Shown: positions 41,155 to 48,502 of the stretch, piece by piece | Layout: each line of letters opens with the position of its first letter | Numbering within the stretch: position 1 is the first letter of the stretch | Assembly (NCBI RefSeq): GCF_900102965.1 | Contig: NZ_FNGM01000031.1 | Coordinates: 1 to 57,488, forward strand | DNA: 57,488 nucleotides | Reading direction: 5' to 3' | Origin: Paenibacillus jilunlii | Lineage (GTDB): Bacteria > Bacillota > Bacilli > Paenibacillales > Paenibacillaceae | The notes under the pieces: generated by a model | Told to the model about the DNA's origin: nothing | The model's input: only the letters and a program-made list of their open reading frames with translations | The model's database searches: none | Position numbers and translations under genes: made by a program

Positions 41155-41784
41155 ATGCTTAATATTCGTTCCTATAATCTGGGCCCCCTTCAGACGAATG
41201 CCTATCTGCTTACCGGAGCGGATCCCGGACGCGGCGTCATCATCGATCCCGGTGCAAATCCTTCGGCTCTCCTGCGCGCTGTGGAGGGGATGGAGATTGA
41301 AGCTGTTTTGCTTACCCATGCCCACTTCGATCATATCGCCGGGCTTGACGAGATCCGCCGGGCCAAGAAATGTCCGGTGTACTTACACACTCTGGAGAGC
41401 GAATGGCTGGGGAATCCCAAGCTGAATGGCTCATTGATGTGGCCCGATGTTACACCACCCATCAGCACAGAACCTGCCGAGTATGATTTGGCAGATGGCC
41501 AAGTGCTTAATCTGCTGGGGCTAACCTTCCGTGTGATGCATACGCCGGGGCATTCTCCCGGCAGCGTCAGCTTCCTTTGCGGAAGTGATCTCTTCTCCGG
41601 GGATGTGCTCTTTAAACTGGGTGTCGGACGTACCGATTTGACCGGAGGCCGGGAACGGGACCTTATTGATTCCATACGGAACAAATTGTACCGGCTGGAT
41701 GAGGAAGTCAGAGTATTTCCCGGCCATGGGCCGCGGACAACCATCGGGTTTGAGCGGCAGCGTAATCCTTACGTTCCTATGTAA
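41155..41784 (+). CDS. MBL-fold hydrolase, glyoxalase II-like (YqgX type)
   Basis: The 209-residue enzyme has THAHFDHIAG, MHTPGHSPGSVSFLCG, FSGDVLF and FPGHGPRT. These are the two-metal binding residues of the hydroxyacylglutathione hydrolase-like group. As glutathione is normally absent from these bacteria, the thiol ester substrate is probably bacillithiol-based or unknown. The ribosome site before the ATG is poor (AAAAAGCG) and the gene follows the thioredoxin-like stop by six bases, so coupled translation is likely. Confidence 0.9.
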   Translation: MLNIRSYNLGPLQTNAYLLTGADPGRGVIIDPGANPSALLRAVEGMEIEAVLLTHAHFDHIAGLDEIRRAKKCPVYLHTLESEWLGNPKLNGSLMWPDVTPPISTEPAEYDLADGQVLNLLGLTFRVMHTPGHSPGSVSFLCGSDLFSGDVLFKLGVGRTDLTGGRERDLIDSIRNKLYRLDEEVRVFPGHGPRTTIGFERQRNPYVPM

Positions 41785-41828
41785 TGATCCGCTTCTTCCT
41801 GAAGCGACATTTTACGGCAAAAAATTTA

Positions 41829-41882
41829 TGGACAAGCGACTACAAAGTTGCTACAATAATGTTAATTAAATGTAACATTTAA
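41829..41882 (+). promoter_or_regulatory. SigA-type promoter with palindromic operator-like site
   Basis: TGGACA, 17 bases, TACAAT (41829-41857). Just downstream lies the perfect dyad TTAAATGTAACATTTAA (41866-41882) covering the likely transcription start. It would drive the small ORF at 41973 and possibly the sigY operon, and the dyad could bind a repressor. Confidence 0.6.
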
Positions 41883-41893
41883 CCTCGCGAAGC

Positions 41894-41933
41894 ACGCAGA
41901 CTGTGGAATAATCCCGGTTTGCGTTCTTTTTTT
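41894..41933 (+). terminator. Intrinsic terminator between promoter and small ORF
   Basis: ACGCAGACTG and CGGTTTGCGT make a 10-bp stem (two G-T pairs) around TGGAATAATCC, followed by TCTTTTTTTG. It may end the metallo-hydrolase transcript or attenuate the transcript starting near 41865. Confidence 0.75.
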
Positions 41934-41972
41934 GTCTATTTATCGGCATAAGGGGTTTAGGGGGCAGAATGA

Positions 41973-42149
41973 ATGAAAGATACTGAAGAGGAAGTGCATG
42001 AAGAAGAGGCGCATCAGGCGCCGGCTTCTATTACGAATGAACAGGATAAGAAGGAATGTCTCTTCTGGAGCTTCCCGCACGGCAAAGGGGCCATTCAGCC
42101 TTGGCGGCGCAGATTATGGGAGCTGCAAAATAATTCAGACCGCGAATGA
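41973..42149 (+). CDS. Small ORF upstream of sigY, 58 aa
   Basis: The ATG is eight bases after AGGGGG. The protein is acidic at the start (MKDTEEEVHEEEAHQAPASI) and becomes basic and aromatic (CLFWSFPHGKGAIQPWRRRL). No family is recognised. Its stop codon TGA is part of the -35 element of the sigY promoter. It could be a true small protein, a leader peptide or chance; the strong ribosome site favours translation. Confidence 0.5.
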   Translation: MKDTEEEVHEEEAHQAPASITNEQDKKECLFWSFPHGKGAIQPWRRRLWELQNNSDRE

Positions 42150-42174
42150 ACGATTCGCCATACATAACCGTATT
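42147..42174 (+). promoter_or_regulatory. Candidate SigY autoregulatory promoter
   Basis: TGAACG, 16 bases, CGTATT, ending 33 bases before the sigY ATG. TGAACG with a CGT-containing -10 resembles the reported B. subtilis SigY promoter. The assignment relies on recalled consensus and position. Confidence 0.55.
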
Positions 42175-42207
42175 ACAAGTGAATGAAAGCTACAGATGGA
42201 GGAGCAG

Positions 42208-42750
42208 ATGAGCGACGGGACGCACGAACGGATCATCAGAGCGCAGCAAGGCGATGCTTCCGCGCTGGCTGTACTGCTGCAGGAACATTATGTCTTTCTC
42301 TACAAATATCTGGTCAAGGCAACCATGGACCCTTTACTCGCAGAGGAACTTGCCCAGGATACCATGGTCAGGTGCATGGAAAAGATCGGAACCTATAACG
42401 GGGCTTCGTCTTTTTCCTCGTGGCTGATTACCATTGCTACCCGGCTGTATATTGACAGGAAGCGCCGGTGGAAGCTCGAAATGAAGTGGAAACGCCAGGA
42501 AGAGGGTGTACGGTCCATCCGCTGGCGTTTCGAGAGCCGGAATCTGGAGTGGAGCGAAGTGCTTGATGCGCTCTCACGGCTGAGTTCTGTCCAGCGAATG
42601 GCAGTGCTGCTTAAGCACTACTACGGTTACGGGTATGAAGAGATTGCGGATATTCTGCAGATCCCTTCCGGGACTGCCAAGTCGCGGGTGGCGGCAGGAC
42701 TGAATCAACTGCGAAAGGAGCTGAGTGAAGATGAACACAAAGAAGGATGA
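42208..42750 (+). CDS. sigY: ECF sigma factor SigY
   Basis: The 180-residue group 4 sigma factor has region 2 (YKYLVKATMDPLLAEELAQD, TMVRCMEKI, SSFSSWLITIATRLYIDRKR) and region 4 (RMAVLLKHYYGYGYEEIADI, LQIPSGTAKSRVAAGL). The ATG at 42208 follows GGAGGAG by five bases; the ATG at 42196 is inside that site. Five genes in the order yxlC-D-E-F-G follow, as in the B. subtilis sigY operon, which fixes the identity. An ECF-type promoter lies upstream. Confidence 0.92.
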   Translation: MSDGTHERIIRAQQGDASALAVLLQEHYVFLYKYLVKATMDPLLAEELAQDTMVRCMEKIGTYNGASSFSSWLITIATRLYIDRKRRWKLEMKWKRQEEGVRSIRWRFESRNLEWSEVLDALSRLSSVQRMAVLLKHYYGYGYEEIADILQIPSGTAKSRVAAGLNQLRKELSEDEHKEG

Positions 42751-43057
42751 AGAATTACTGCAGATGCTGTCAGCGGATCTTGAACGTCTGGATGCGCAGT
42801 ATGACGACATTTCGCCGCCAGCTTTGCCCGGACTTGAGCGGCTCATTGCCGAGGAAGCCCTCCGCAGGCAGCAACAGAGCCGCAGAGAGCTTCAGAGGTT
42901 TTTGCTTGTCGCTCTATTCATGGTGAGTATTGTCATGATCAGCTTGGGATTTGCGCCAGTGACCTACTGGATACTGCAGGCGGCTGTTCCAATCGCTGCG
43001 CTCGGTTGCTTGGCGGTTGTCCGGCTTAGGCTGCGGCGGGAGGATGCGGAAGAGTGA
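42731..43057 (+). CDS. yxlC: YxlC-like SigY anti-sigma protein
   Basis: The 108-residue protein overlaps the end of sigY by 20 bases. A charged N-terminal half (EELLQMLSADLERLDAQYDD) is followed by one or two membrane helices (FLLVALFMVSIVMISLGFAP, YWILQAAVPIAALGCLAVV). In B. subtilis YxlC negatively regulates SigY. Position and topology support this; sequence conservation is low. The start is ATG 42731 or GTG 42725. Confidence 0.8.
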   Translation: MNTKKDEELLQMLSADLERLDAQYDDISPPALPGLERLIAEEALRRQQQSRRELQRFLLVALFMVSIVMISLGFAPVTYWILQAAVPIAALGCLAVVRLRLRREDAEE

Positions 43058-43275
43058 AAGAGCTTCAGGATGTGCCTTATTGGTTGTGGGGTTGTCTGGC
43101 TGTAACGCTGCTGCTGCAAGGAACATTAATATTTCATAATGCGCAGAAGCGCGGCCGGGGCAAACTGGCCTGGTTCTGGGGGATATGGGGGTTGACCGGA
43201 ATTCCTACCCCCCTCATTTGTTATCTGCTGTTCGTGGTCCTTCCGGACCGGAAGAGAGCGAACAGGAAGCTTTGA
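43054..43275 (+). CDS. yxlD: YxlD-like membrane protein of the sigY operon
   Basis: The 73-residue protein starts at a GTG overlapping the yxlC stop (GTGA). It has two helices separated by FHNAQKRGRGKLAWFWGIWG, resembling PLD-nuclease N-terminal/YxlD proteins that limit SigY activity in B. subtilis. Confidence 0.8.
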   Translation: MKELQDVPYWLWGCLAVTLLLQGTLIFHNAQKRGRGKLAWFWGIWGLTGIPTPLICYLLFVVLPDRKRANRKL

Positions 43276-43324
43276 TCAACCGGAGCATAACTCCGGTGAA
43301 GAATTTAAAAGGCGGGTGGCAGTC

Positions 43325-43516
43325 ATGGATGAAATCAAATGGGGTTTGATTGGGCCGCTGCTGGCATTACAGGCACTGCTGGCCGTTATCGGCCTGATTT
43401 CCCTGGGCAAGGCTGAGCGGACCCGGGGGCCCAAGTGGCTATGGGTCATTATCTTGATTTTTGGCAATCTTCTGGGCAGTGTAGCTTATTTTACAGTAGG
43501 AAGGAAAGATAACTGA
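43325..43516 (+). CDS. yxlE: YxlE-like membrane protein of the sigY operon
   Basis: The 63-residue protein has two helices (LLALQALLAVIGLISLGKAE, PKWLWVIILIFGNLLGSVAY) and ends FTVGRKDN, the PLDc_N-type topology of YxlE. The ATG at 43325 follows AGGCGGGTGG. The stop overlaps the yxlF start by one base. In B. subtilis YxlE is a second negative regulator of SigY. Confidence 0.82.
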   Translation: MDEIKWGLIGPLLALQALLAVIGLISLGKAERTRGPKWLWVIILIFGNLLGSVAYFTVGRKDN

Positions 43517-44427
43517 TGCCGCTGTTGACAGTTGCAAACTTACGCAAGGTTTATGGCGGGCATACACCGGTCGATGGGATTTCCTTTGAGATTGAAGCAG
43601 GGAAGTGTGTGGCATTGCTGGGGCCCAATGGTGCGGGAAAGACGACTACCCTGCGCATGCTTGCGGGGTTGCTTAAGCCTACCTCGGGGCAGATATCCTT
43701 TGATGGAAGCCCCGGCGGGGATTACCGCAAGCGGATCGGCTATTTGCCGCAATCTCCGGCATTTTATAACTGGATGAGCGGACAGGAATACGTTGTTTTT
43801 GCCGCGAAGCTGTGTGGTATATCTTCGAAGGAAGCAGCAGGACTTGCAGCGGATGTTCTGGAGCATGTAGGCCTGAGGGATGCGGGAAGGCGTAAGATCG
43901 CCGGATATTCCGGGGGGATGAAGCAGCGGCTTGGACTGGCCCAGGCTCTGATTCACCGTCCCCGGCTGCTGCTCCTGGATGAGCCGGTGTCCGCCCTTGA
44001 TCCCATCGGGCGCCGGGAAGTTATGGAACTGCTGCGGGGGATCCGGGAGGAGACCACCGTTATTTTTTCTACCCATGTTCTGCATGACGCCGAAGAAATA
44101 TGTGATGATATTATTCTGATGAATCAGGGTTTAATAGCAGAGCATGGGGCGTTGTCCCGCCTCCGCTCACAGTATAGTATTCCGGTTATCCGGTTAACTA
44201 CAGAGAGAGAAGAGAAGGCACAGAGGTGGCTTGAGGATCTTGCACACAGATCATTTGTTGAGCAGTCGGAGGTCTCTTCAGGTTCCGCTACCCTAAATGT
44301 GAAGAATGTGGAGCTTGCCCGGCAGATTATTCTCCAGGAAGCCGGAAGCCTTGATATTCCATTGCTGCAATTCGAAGCCGGCTCTTCCACTTTGGAGGAC
44401 CTGTTTATGAAGGTGGTGGGGGCATGA
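43516..44427 (+). CDS. yxlF: ABC transporter ATPase YxlF
   Basis: The 303-residue ATPase has Walker A GPNGAGKTTT, Q-loop GYLPQSPAFYNWMSG, signature YSGGMKQRLG, Walker B LLLLDEPVSALD and STHVLHDAEE. A C-terminal extension of about 80 residues is typical of exporters of the CcmA/NatA type. It pairs with the YxlG permease, overlapping its start by four bases. Substrate unknown. Confidence 0.93.
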   Translation: MPLLTVANLRKVYGGHTPVDGISFEIEAGKCVALLGPNGAGKTTTLRMLAGLLKPTSGQISFDGSPGGDYRKRIGYLPQSPAFYNWMSGQEYVVFAAKLCGISSKEAAGLAADVLEHVGLRDAGRRKIAGYSGGMKQRLGLAQALIHRPRLLLLDEPVSALDPIGRREVMELLRGIREETTVIFSTHVLHDAEEICDDIILMNQGLIAEHGALSRLRSQYSIPVIRLTTEREEKAQRWLEDLAHRSFVEQSEVSSGSATLNVKNVELARQIILQEAGSLDIPLLQFEAGSSTLEDLFMKVVGA

Positions 44428-45194
44428 GGAATATGTGGACGCTTTATCATAAAGAAATGCTGGAATCGCTGCGCAGCTATAAGCTGATTTGGGTGCCAGT
44501 GGTATTTATCATTCTCGGTATTATGCAGCCGCTCACGACTTATTACATGCCCGAAATCCTCAAAGCTTCGGGAAATGTCCCACCAGGCATGCTGGAGGGA
44601 TATGAGATGCCTGGTTCTGCTGTGGTAATGGCACAGGCACTTGGACAATACGGCACCATCGGCATGTTGATACTTGTGCTGGGTGTAATGAACAGCCTGG
44701 CAGGTGAACGGAGCAGCGGAACTGTAGAGATGCTGATGGCTAAGCCGGTGGCCCCGGCAGCTATAGTTTCAGCCAAATGGGCTGCACAGCTTACCGTTCT
44801 GGTTATGGCTCTTGGACTTGGCGCAGCAGGAGCGGCCTACTATACAGAGCAGCTCATGGGCCCGCTTTCCTGGAGCAACCTGGCGGCTGCGGCCGGACTG
44901 TACGGACTGTGGCTGCTGTGCGCAGTCTCGCTGACGCTTCTGTTCAGCGCATGGCTGCGCGGGCCGGCCGCAGCCTTTCTAGGGCTGCTGGCCGCAGCGG
45001 CAATGTCGCTGGCCCATAGTCTCTTGCCTTCGCAGCTGGGCTGGACTCCGGCGTCTCTTACAGCTATGTCTGCCGAGATGATGACAGAAGGAGGCGGCTT
45101 CGCCTGGGGCCCTGTCCTTTTTGCAGGCATACTGATAGTTGCATGTGTTGCAGCCGCCTCGCTCCTCATTCGCAGGAATCAATTACCGGAATAA
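44424..45194 (+). CDS. yxlG: ABC transporter permease YxlG
   Basis: The 256-residue, six-helix ABC-2-type permease has NMWTLYHKEMLESLRSYKLI, MNSLAGERSSGTVEMLMAKP and a C-terminal helix ending LLIRRNQLPE. ERSSGT is the coupling segment of NatB-like permeases. It completes the sigY operon. No clear terminator is seen after it (45195-45270). Confidence 0.92.
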   Translation: MRNMWTLYHKEMLESLRSYKLIWVPVVFIILGIMQPLTTYYMPEILKASGNVPPGMLEGYEMPGSAVVMAQALGQYGTIGMLILVLGVMNSLAGERSSGTVEMLMAKPVAPAAIVSAKWAAQLTVLVMALGLGAAGAAYYTEQLMGPLSWSNLAAAAGLYGLWLLCAVSLTLLFSAWLRGPAAAFLGLLAAAAMSLAHSLLPSQLGWTPASLTAMSAEMMTEGGGFAWGPVLFAGILIVACVAAASLLIRRNQLPE

Positions 45195-45274
45195 TGAGAA
45201 ACGCGAATGTTGAAGGTTTTCATCGTTTTTCAGAATATTTTCTGCTAAATGTCAGGTAAACCAACTGCTGGTGC

Positions 45275-45303
45275 TGGACAGCTCTATCTTTTTTTAGTAG
45301 ACT
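45275..45303 (+). promoter_or_regulatory. SigA-type promoter
   Basis: TGGACA, 17 bases, TAGACT, about 48 bases before the ATG at 45352. Confidence 0.6.
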
Positions 45304-45351
45304 GTGGAAACAAGCAAGACTATGATAGATTCCAGGTCAGGAGGTAGGGCG

Positions 45352-45735
45352 ATGCTGCGTTTAGGTGAGAAGATTGTCATTGTCGCGGACGCATTTGAGC
45401 AGGGTCTTCCTATTGGAGACTATGGCTACCTAATTGCTTATGACCGTAATCCTGACAATGCGTTTGATTACGTCATCCGTGTTCCGCAGGCGAACAGAAA
45501 TTTCTATGTTACAGCCGAGGATGTCGAAACGGAAGAGCAGTTGCTGGCAGCTCAGGCTGAAAGTGCCACGCACGAAGCGTTGATTGATTATGCTTTGTCC
45601 ACGCACAATGAGAAGCTGTTTCATCACTTGATGAATGGCGACGATGTGGAAGCAGTGGAGACGGAGACAACCACTAAGGAAAGCCAATCCCAGGCGGATT
45701 TCATCAAACAGGTGAATCTTCGCGCTTGGATTTAA
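45352..45735 (+). CDS. Conserved hypothetical protein, 127 aa
   Basis: The ATG at 45352 follows an excellent GGAGGTAGGGCG. The first half (LRLGEKIVIVADAFEQGLPI, GDYGYLIAYDRNPDNAFDYV, IRVPQANRNFYVTAEDVE) looks like a small beta-barrel of the SH3/KOW kind. The second half is helical and Glu-rich, ending QADFIKQVNLRAWI. No enzyme motif is seen. Its own promoter and terminator make it a single-gene unit. Confidence 0.85.
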   Translation: MLRLGEKIVIVADAFEQGLPIGDYGYLIAYDRNPDNAFDYVIRVPQANRNFYVTAEDVETEEQLLAAQAESATHEALIDYALSTHNEKLFHHLMNGDDVEAVETETTTKESQSQADFIKQVNLRAWI

Positions 45736-45737
45736 GG

Positions 45738-45765
45738 AAAGCCGGCGCAAGCCGGCTTTTTTTGT
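45738..45765 (+). terminator. Terminator of the 45352 gene
   Basis: AAAGCCGGC, GCAA loop, GCCGGCTTT and a T-run. Confidence 0.92.
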
Positions 45766-45829
45766 TGTGGTAGGAAGTGGTGTTTTTCTTCGGTTGCGGA
45801 TATGAGTGTATAAAGTTGGGGATAAGTAG
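45751..45829 (+). repeat. Left flanking direct repeat of repeat copy C
   Basis: Starting in the terminator arm (GCCGGCTTTTTTTGTTG), this stretch continues GTAGGAAGTGGTGTTTTTCT and TATAAAGTTGGGGATAAGTA. It is repeated with about four-fifths identity at 46183-46259, on the other side of copy C, so copy C lies between two direct repeats about 430 bases apart. Confidence 0.7.
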
Positions 45830-46145
45830 ACGTGAATTCGGCGAATTCACTCAAAAGGGTTGAAATCAGCCGGATTCGATAGCCTTTTTCCAACTAGGCT
45901 TACGAAGAAGCAGGTGAGCAGTGCTAGTTGGAAAAAGGGAACTTATTTCTCCCCAAAAGCAACAATTGTAAGATTGAAGTGGAAAAAGGAAACCTAATTG
46001 GGTCATATTCCTTCGTCATGAGCGAAATGAGCTGAATTAGTTAGCCTTTTTCCACTTAACCTGCGAAGAACAGGGTGCCCGGGCAAATTAGTTACCCTTT
46101 TTCCACTTGGAATTGCCGAAGGATTCATAAAGGGTTCTCCAGGGA
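45791..46145 (+). repeat. Interspersed palindrome-rich repeat, copy C
   Basis: Like copy A, it has two terminal AATTAGTTA-CCTTTTTCCACTT units and the spacer TTAACCTGCGAAGAACAGGG. It shares GGGGATAAGTAGACGTGAA with copy B. It lies between a terminator and gatC in a region of about 900 bases without genes (45736-46635). Confidence 0.85.
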
Positions 46146-46182
46146 ATGCTAAACTGAGATCTATCCATTCAAGGACAGCGTA

Positions 46183-46259
46183 GCCGTTTTTTTGTTGTTG
46201 TAGGAAATGATGATTTTCTTCTATTGCAGAGAAGAGTGATAAAGTTGGCGATTAGGAGC
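46183..46259 (+). repeat. Right flanking direct repeat of repeat copy C
   Basis: GCCGTTTTTTTGTTGTTGTA, GGAAATGATGATTTTCTTCT and GATAAAGTTGGCGATTAGGA correspond to 45751-45829 with scattered changes. Confidence 0.7.
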
Positions 46260-46501
46260 TGTTGGTTTTTATCGTCTGCGGGACGAATTTTGCACCGAAA
46301 CAACAGCAGAAATACCGTTTGGAACACCGAAGGCTGTTTTTTTGCATTACAATTCAAATCTTAAGCTGCTGTACACTGCAAGCAATAAAGTGCTTTTTAA
46401 TTTTGTGTAAGGGCTGCTTTTCTTCTGCAAGGTGGCTGCAGCAGTTTCCTTTTTATTGCGCCTCTGCCCGAATAAGACGTGAATACCGTACCACGCTTTA
46501 G
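46260..46501. other. Gene-free stretch with small U-tailed hairpins
   Basis: No credible coding frame. It contains AACAGC...GCTGTTTTTTT (46299-46345) and a T-rich tract with CTGC/GCAG arms near 46410-46450. It could be decayed repeat sequence or encode a small RNA ending at the terminator at 46502. Confidence 0.3.
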
Positions 46502-46525
46502 GCCCCACTTTTGTGGGGCTTTTTA
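46502..46525 (+). terminator. Intrinsic terminator without an upstream gene
   Basis: GCCCCAC, TTTT, GTGGGGC, then TTTTTAG. A textbook terminator with no coding region for about 760 bases upstream on this strand. Confidence 0.85.
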
Positions 46526-46555
46526 GATAGGAATAGCTTTGAAACCACATGCACA

Positions 46556-46584
46556 TTGAATTGTAGAGGCTTCTACAATATAAT
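46556..46584 (+). promoter_or_regulatory. gatCAB promoter with a dyad filling the spacer
   Basis: TTGAAT, 17 bases, TATAAT. The spacer is almost exactly the inverted repeat TTGTAGA-GGCT-TCTACAA (46561-46578), which could bind a regulator between -35 and -10. Confidence 0.7.
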
Positions 46585-46635
46585 TAAACACGTTATCCGG
46601 GCGCTTTAGCCCTTTAAACAGGAGGGATATTCCGA

Positions 46636-46923
46636 ATGAGCATTACAGTCCATGATGTGCAGCATGTGGCCAAACTGGCCCGCCTGCATTTAAGTCCGGA
46701 AGAAGAGGCGAAACTAACTGAACAAATGAATGCTATTTTACAATATGCAGAGAAACTGAATGAACTCGACACCGAGAACGTCAAGCCGACAACCCATGTG
46801 CTGCAGGTCAGCAATGTCATGCGCGATGATGTGGTCAAAGAGAGCTTGTCACAAGAAGAAGCTCTGCTTAACGCACCTGAAGATGAGGACGGGCACTTCA
46901 AGGTTCCCGCAGTTCTGGAATAA
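46636..46923 (+). CDS. gatC: Asp/Glu-tRNA amidotransferase subunit C
   Basis: The 95-residue protein starts at the ATG after CAGGAGGG. It has HVAKLARLHLSPEEEAKLTE, LDTENVKPTTHVLQVSNVMR and DDVV. GatC clamps GatA to GatB in the enzyme that converts Glu-tRNA(Gln) to Gln-tRNA(Gln) (or Asp-tRNA(Asn) to Asn-tRNA(Asn)). First gene of gatCAB. Confidence 0.96.
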   Translation: MSITVHDVQHVAKLARLHLSPEEEAKLTEQMNAILQYAEKLNELDTENVKPTTHVLQVSNVMRDDVVKESLSQEEALLNAPEDEDGHFKVPAVLE

Positions 46924-46944
46924 CTATACGAAGGAGGAAGAATA

Positions 46945-48402
46945 TTGAGCCTGTTTCAATATCGATTGCCTGAATTACATAACATGCTGCACAACAAGGA
47001 GATTTCGGTTGGCGAACTGACAGAGGAATCTCTGGCTGCCATTGCGGAGCGCGACGGTAAGGTGCATGCATTTTTAACTTTAAATGAGGAAGGGGCCCGT
47101 GCTTCTGCACGCGAGCTGGACGATAAACTGGCCTCCGGAGCAGCCCGTGGACTGCTTTTTGGCCTTCCGGCCGGAATTAAGGACAATATTGTCACCAAAG
47201 GGTTGCGCACTACATGCGCCAGTCAATTCCTCTCCAATTTCCAGCCTATATATGATGCGACTGTCGTCTCCAAGCTGCGGCAGGCGGATGCCGTTACAAT
47301 CGGCAAGCTGAATATGGACGAGTTCGCCATGGGCGGCTCCAATGAGAATTCTTCGTTTGGTCCCGTCCGCAACCCGTGGGATTTGGAACGCGTTCCCGGC
47401 GGGTCCAGCGGTGGATCTGCAGCAGCAGTGGCTGCCGGAGAAGTATTGTTTGCTCTCGGCTCCGACACCGGTGGCTCTATCCGCCAGCCCGCGTCCTATT
47501 GCGGAGTAGTGGGACTTAAGCCGACTTATGGCCTGGTTTCACGTTATGGACTTGTCGCGTTTGCTTCCTCCCTGGATCAGATTGGCCCGATTACACGGAA
47601 TGTCGAGGATTCTGCCTATGTGCTGCAGGCCATTGCAGGCTACGATGCCCAGGATTCGACTTCAGCAAAAGTGGATATTCCAGATTATCTCAGTGCCCTC
47701 ACAGGTGATATCACCGGCCTGCGGATTGCAGTGCCCAAGGAATACATCGGCGAAGGCGTGGATGCTTCTGTCCGCGACACCGTGCTGTCTGCACTGAAAG
47801 TGCTCGAAAGCCTTGGTGCGGTCTGGGAAGAAGTTTCTTTGCCGCATACCGAATATGCAGTAGCAACCTATTATTTGCTTTCATCTTCGGAGGCTTCCTC
47901 CAACCTGGCCCGCTTTGACGGTGTCCGCTACGGGGTACGAGCCGATGATGGTGGAGGTTTGCTTGAGCTGTATCATAATTCCCGCAGCCAGGGCTTTGGA
48001 GCCGAGGTTAAGCGGCGGATTATGCTGGGTACTTACGCACTTAGCTCCGGCTACTATGACGCTTATTATTTGAAAGCGCAGAAGGTGCGGACTTTGATTA
48101 AGCAGGACTTTGACGAAGTATTCCAGAAGTATGATGTGGTTATCGGACCTACTGCGCCTACTACAGCCTTCAAGCTCGGATCACAGATCGAAGATCCATT
48201 GACCATGTATTTGAATGATATTTTGACGATTCCTGTCAGTCTCGCCGGCATTCCTGCGGTCAGCATTCCCTGCGGCTTTGCCGAAGGGCTGCCTGTAGGT
48301 CTGCAAATTATCGGCAAAGAATTTGATGAGCGCACCGTTCTGCGTGTTGCGCATGCCTTTGAACAGCATACGGATCATCACAAGCAGCTCCCGCAGCTGT
48401 AA
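46945..48402 (+). CDS. gatA: Asp/Glu-tRNA amidotransferase subunit A
   Basis: The 485-residue amidase starts at TTG after GGAGG. The amidase-signature region has the catalytic Lys in GLPAGIKDNI, the cis-Ser in GSDTGGSIRQPAS and the nucleophile region PGGSSGGSAAA. It releases ammonia from glutamine and channels it to GatB. The sequence is complete, with no deviations at catalytic positions. Confidence 0.97.
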   Translation: MSLFQYRLPELHNMLHNKEISVGELTEESLAAIAERDGKVHAFLTLNEEGARASARELDDKLASGAARGLLFGLPAGIKDNIVTKGLRTTCASQFLSNFQPIYDATVVSKLRQADAVTIGKLNMDEFAMGGSNENSSFGPVRNPWDLERVPGGSSGGSAAAVAAGEVLFALGSDTGGSIRQPASYCGVVGLKPTYGLVSRYGLVAFASSLDQIGPITRNVEDSAYVLQAIAGYDAQDSTSAKVDIPDYLSALTGDITGLRIAVPKEYIGEGVDASVRDTVLSALKVLESLGAVWEEVSLPHTEYAVATYYLLSSSEASSNLARFDGVRYGVRADDGGGLLELYHNSRSQGFGAEVKRRIMLGTYALSSGYYDAYYLKAQKVRTLIKQDFDEVFQKYDVVIGPTAPTTAFKLGSQIEDPLTMYLNDILTIPVSLAGIPAVSIPCGFAEGLPVGLQIIGKEFDERTVLRVAHAFEQHTDHHKQLPQL

Positions 48403-48502
48403 TTGCAGCTGTCCGGGATGTCTGAGCTTCGGAGCGGGTTTTTACGATGATACTCAAGCAGGAGTATAGGCTCACAAAACTTTTAAGGGAATGAGAATAG
48501 AT

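Noticed and set aside
46262..46501. 79-codon plus-strand frame
   Set aside because: Cys-rich, no ribosome site, in repeat-derived sequence.
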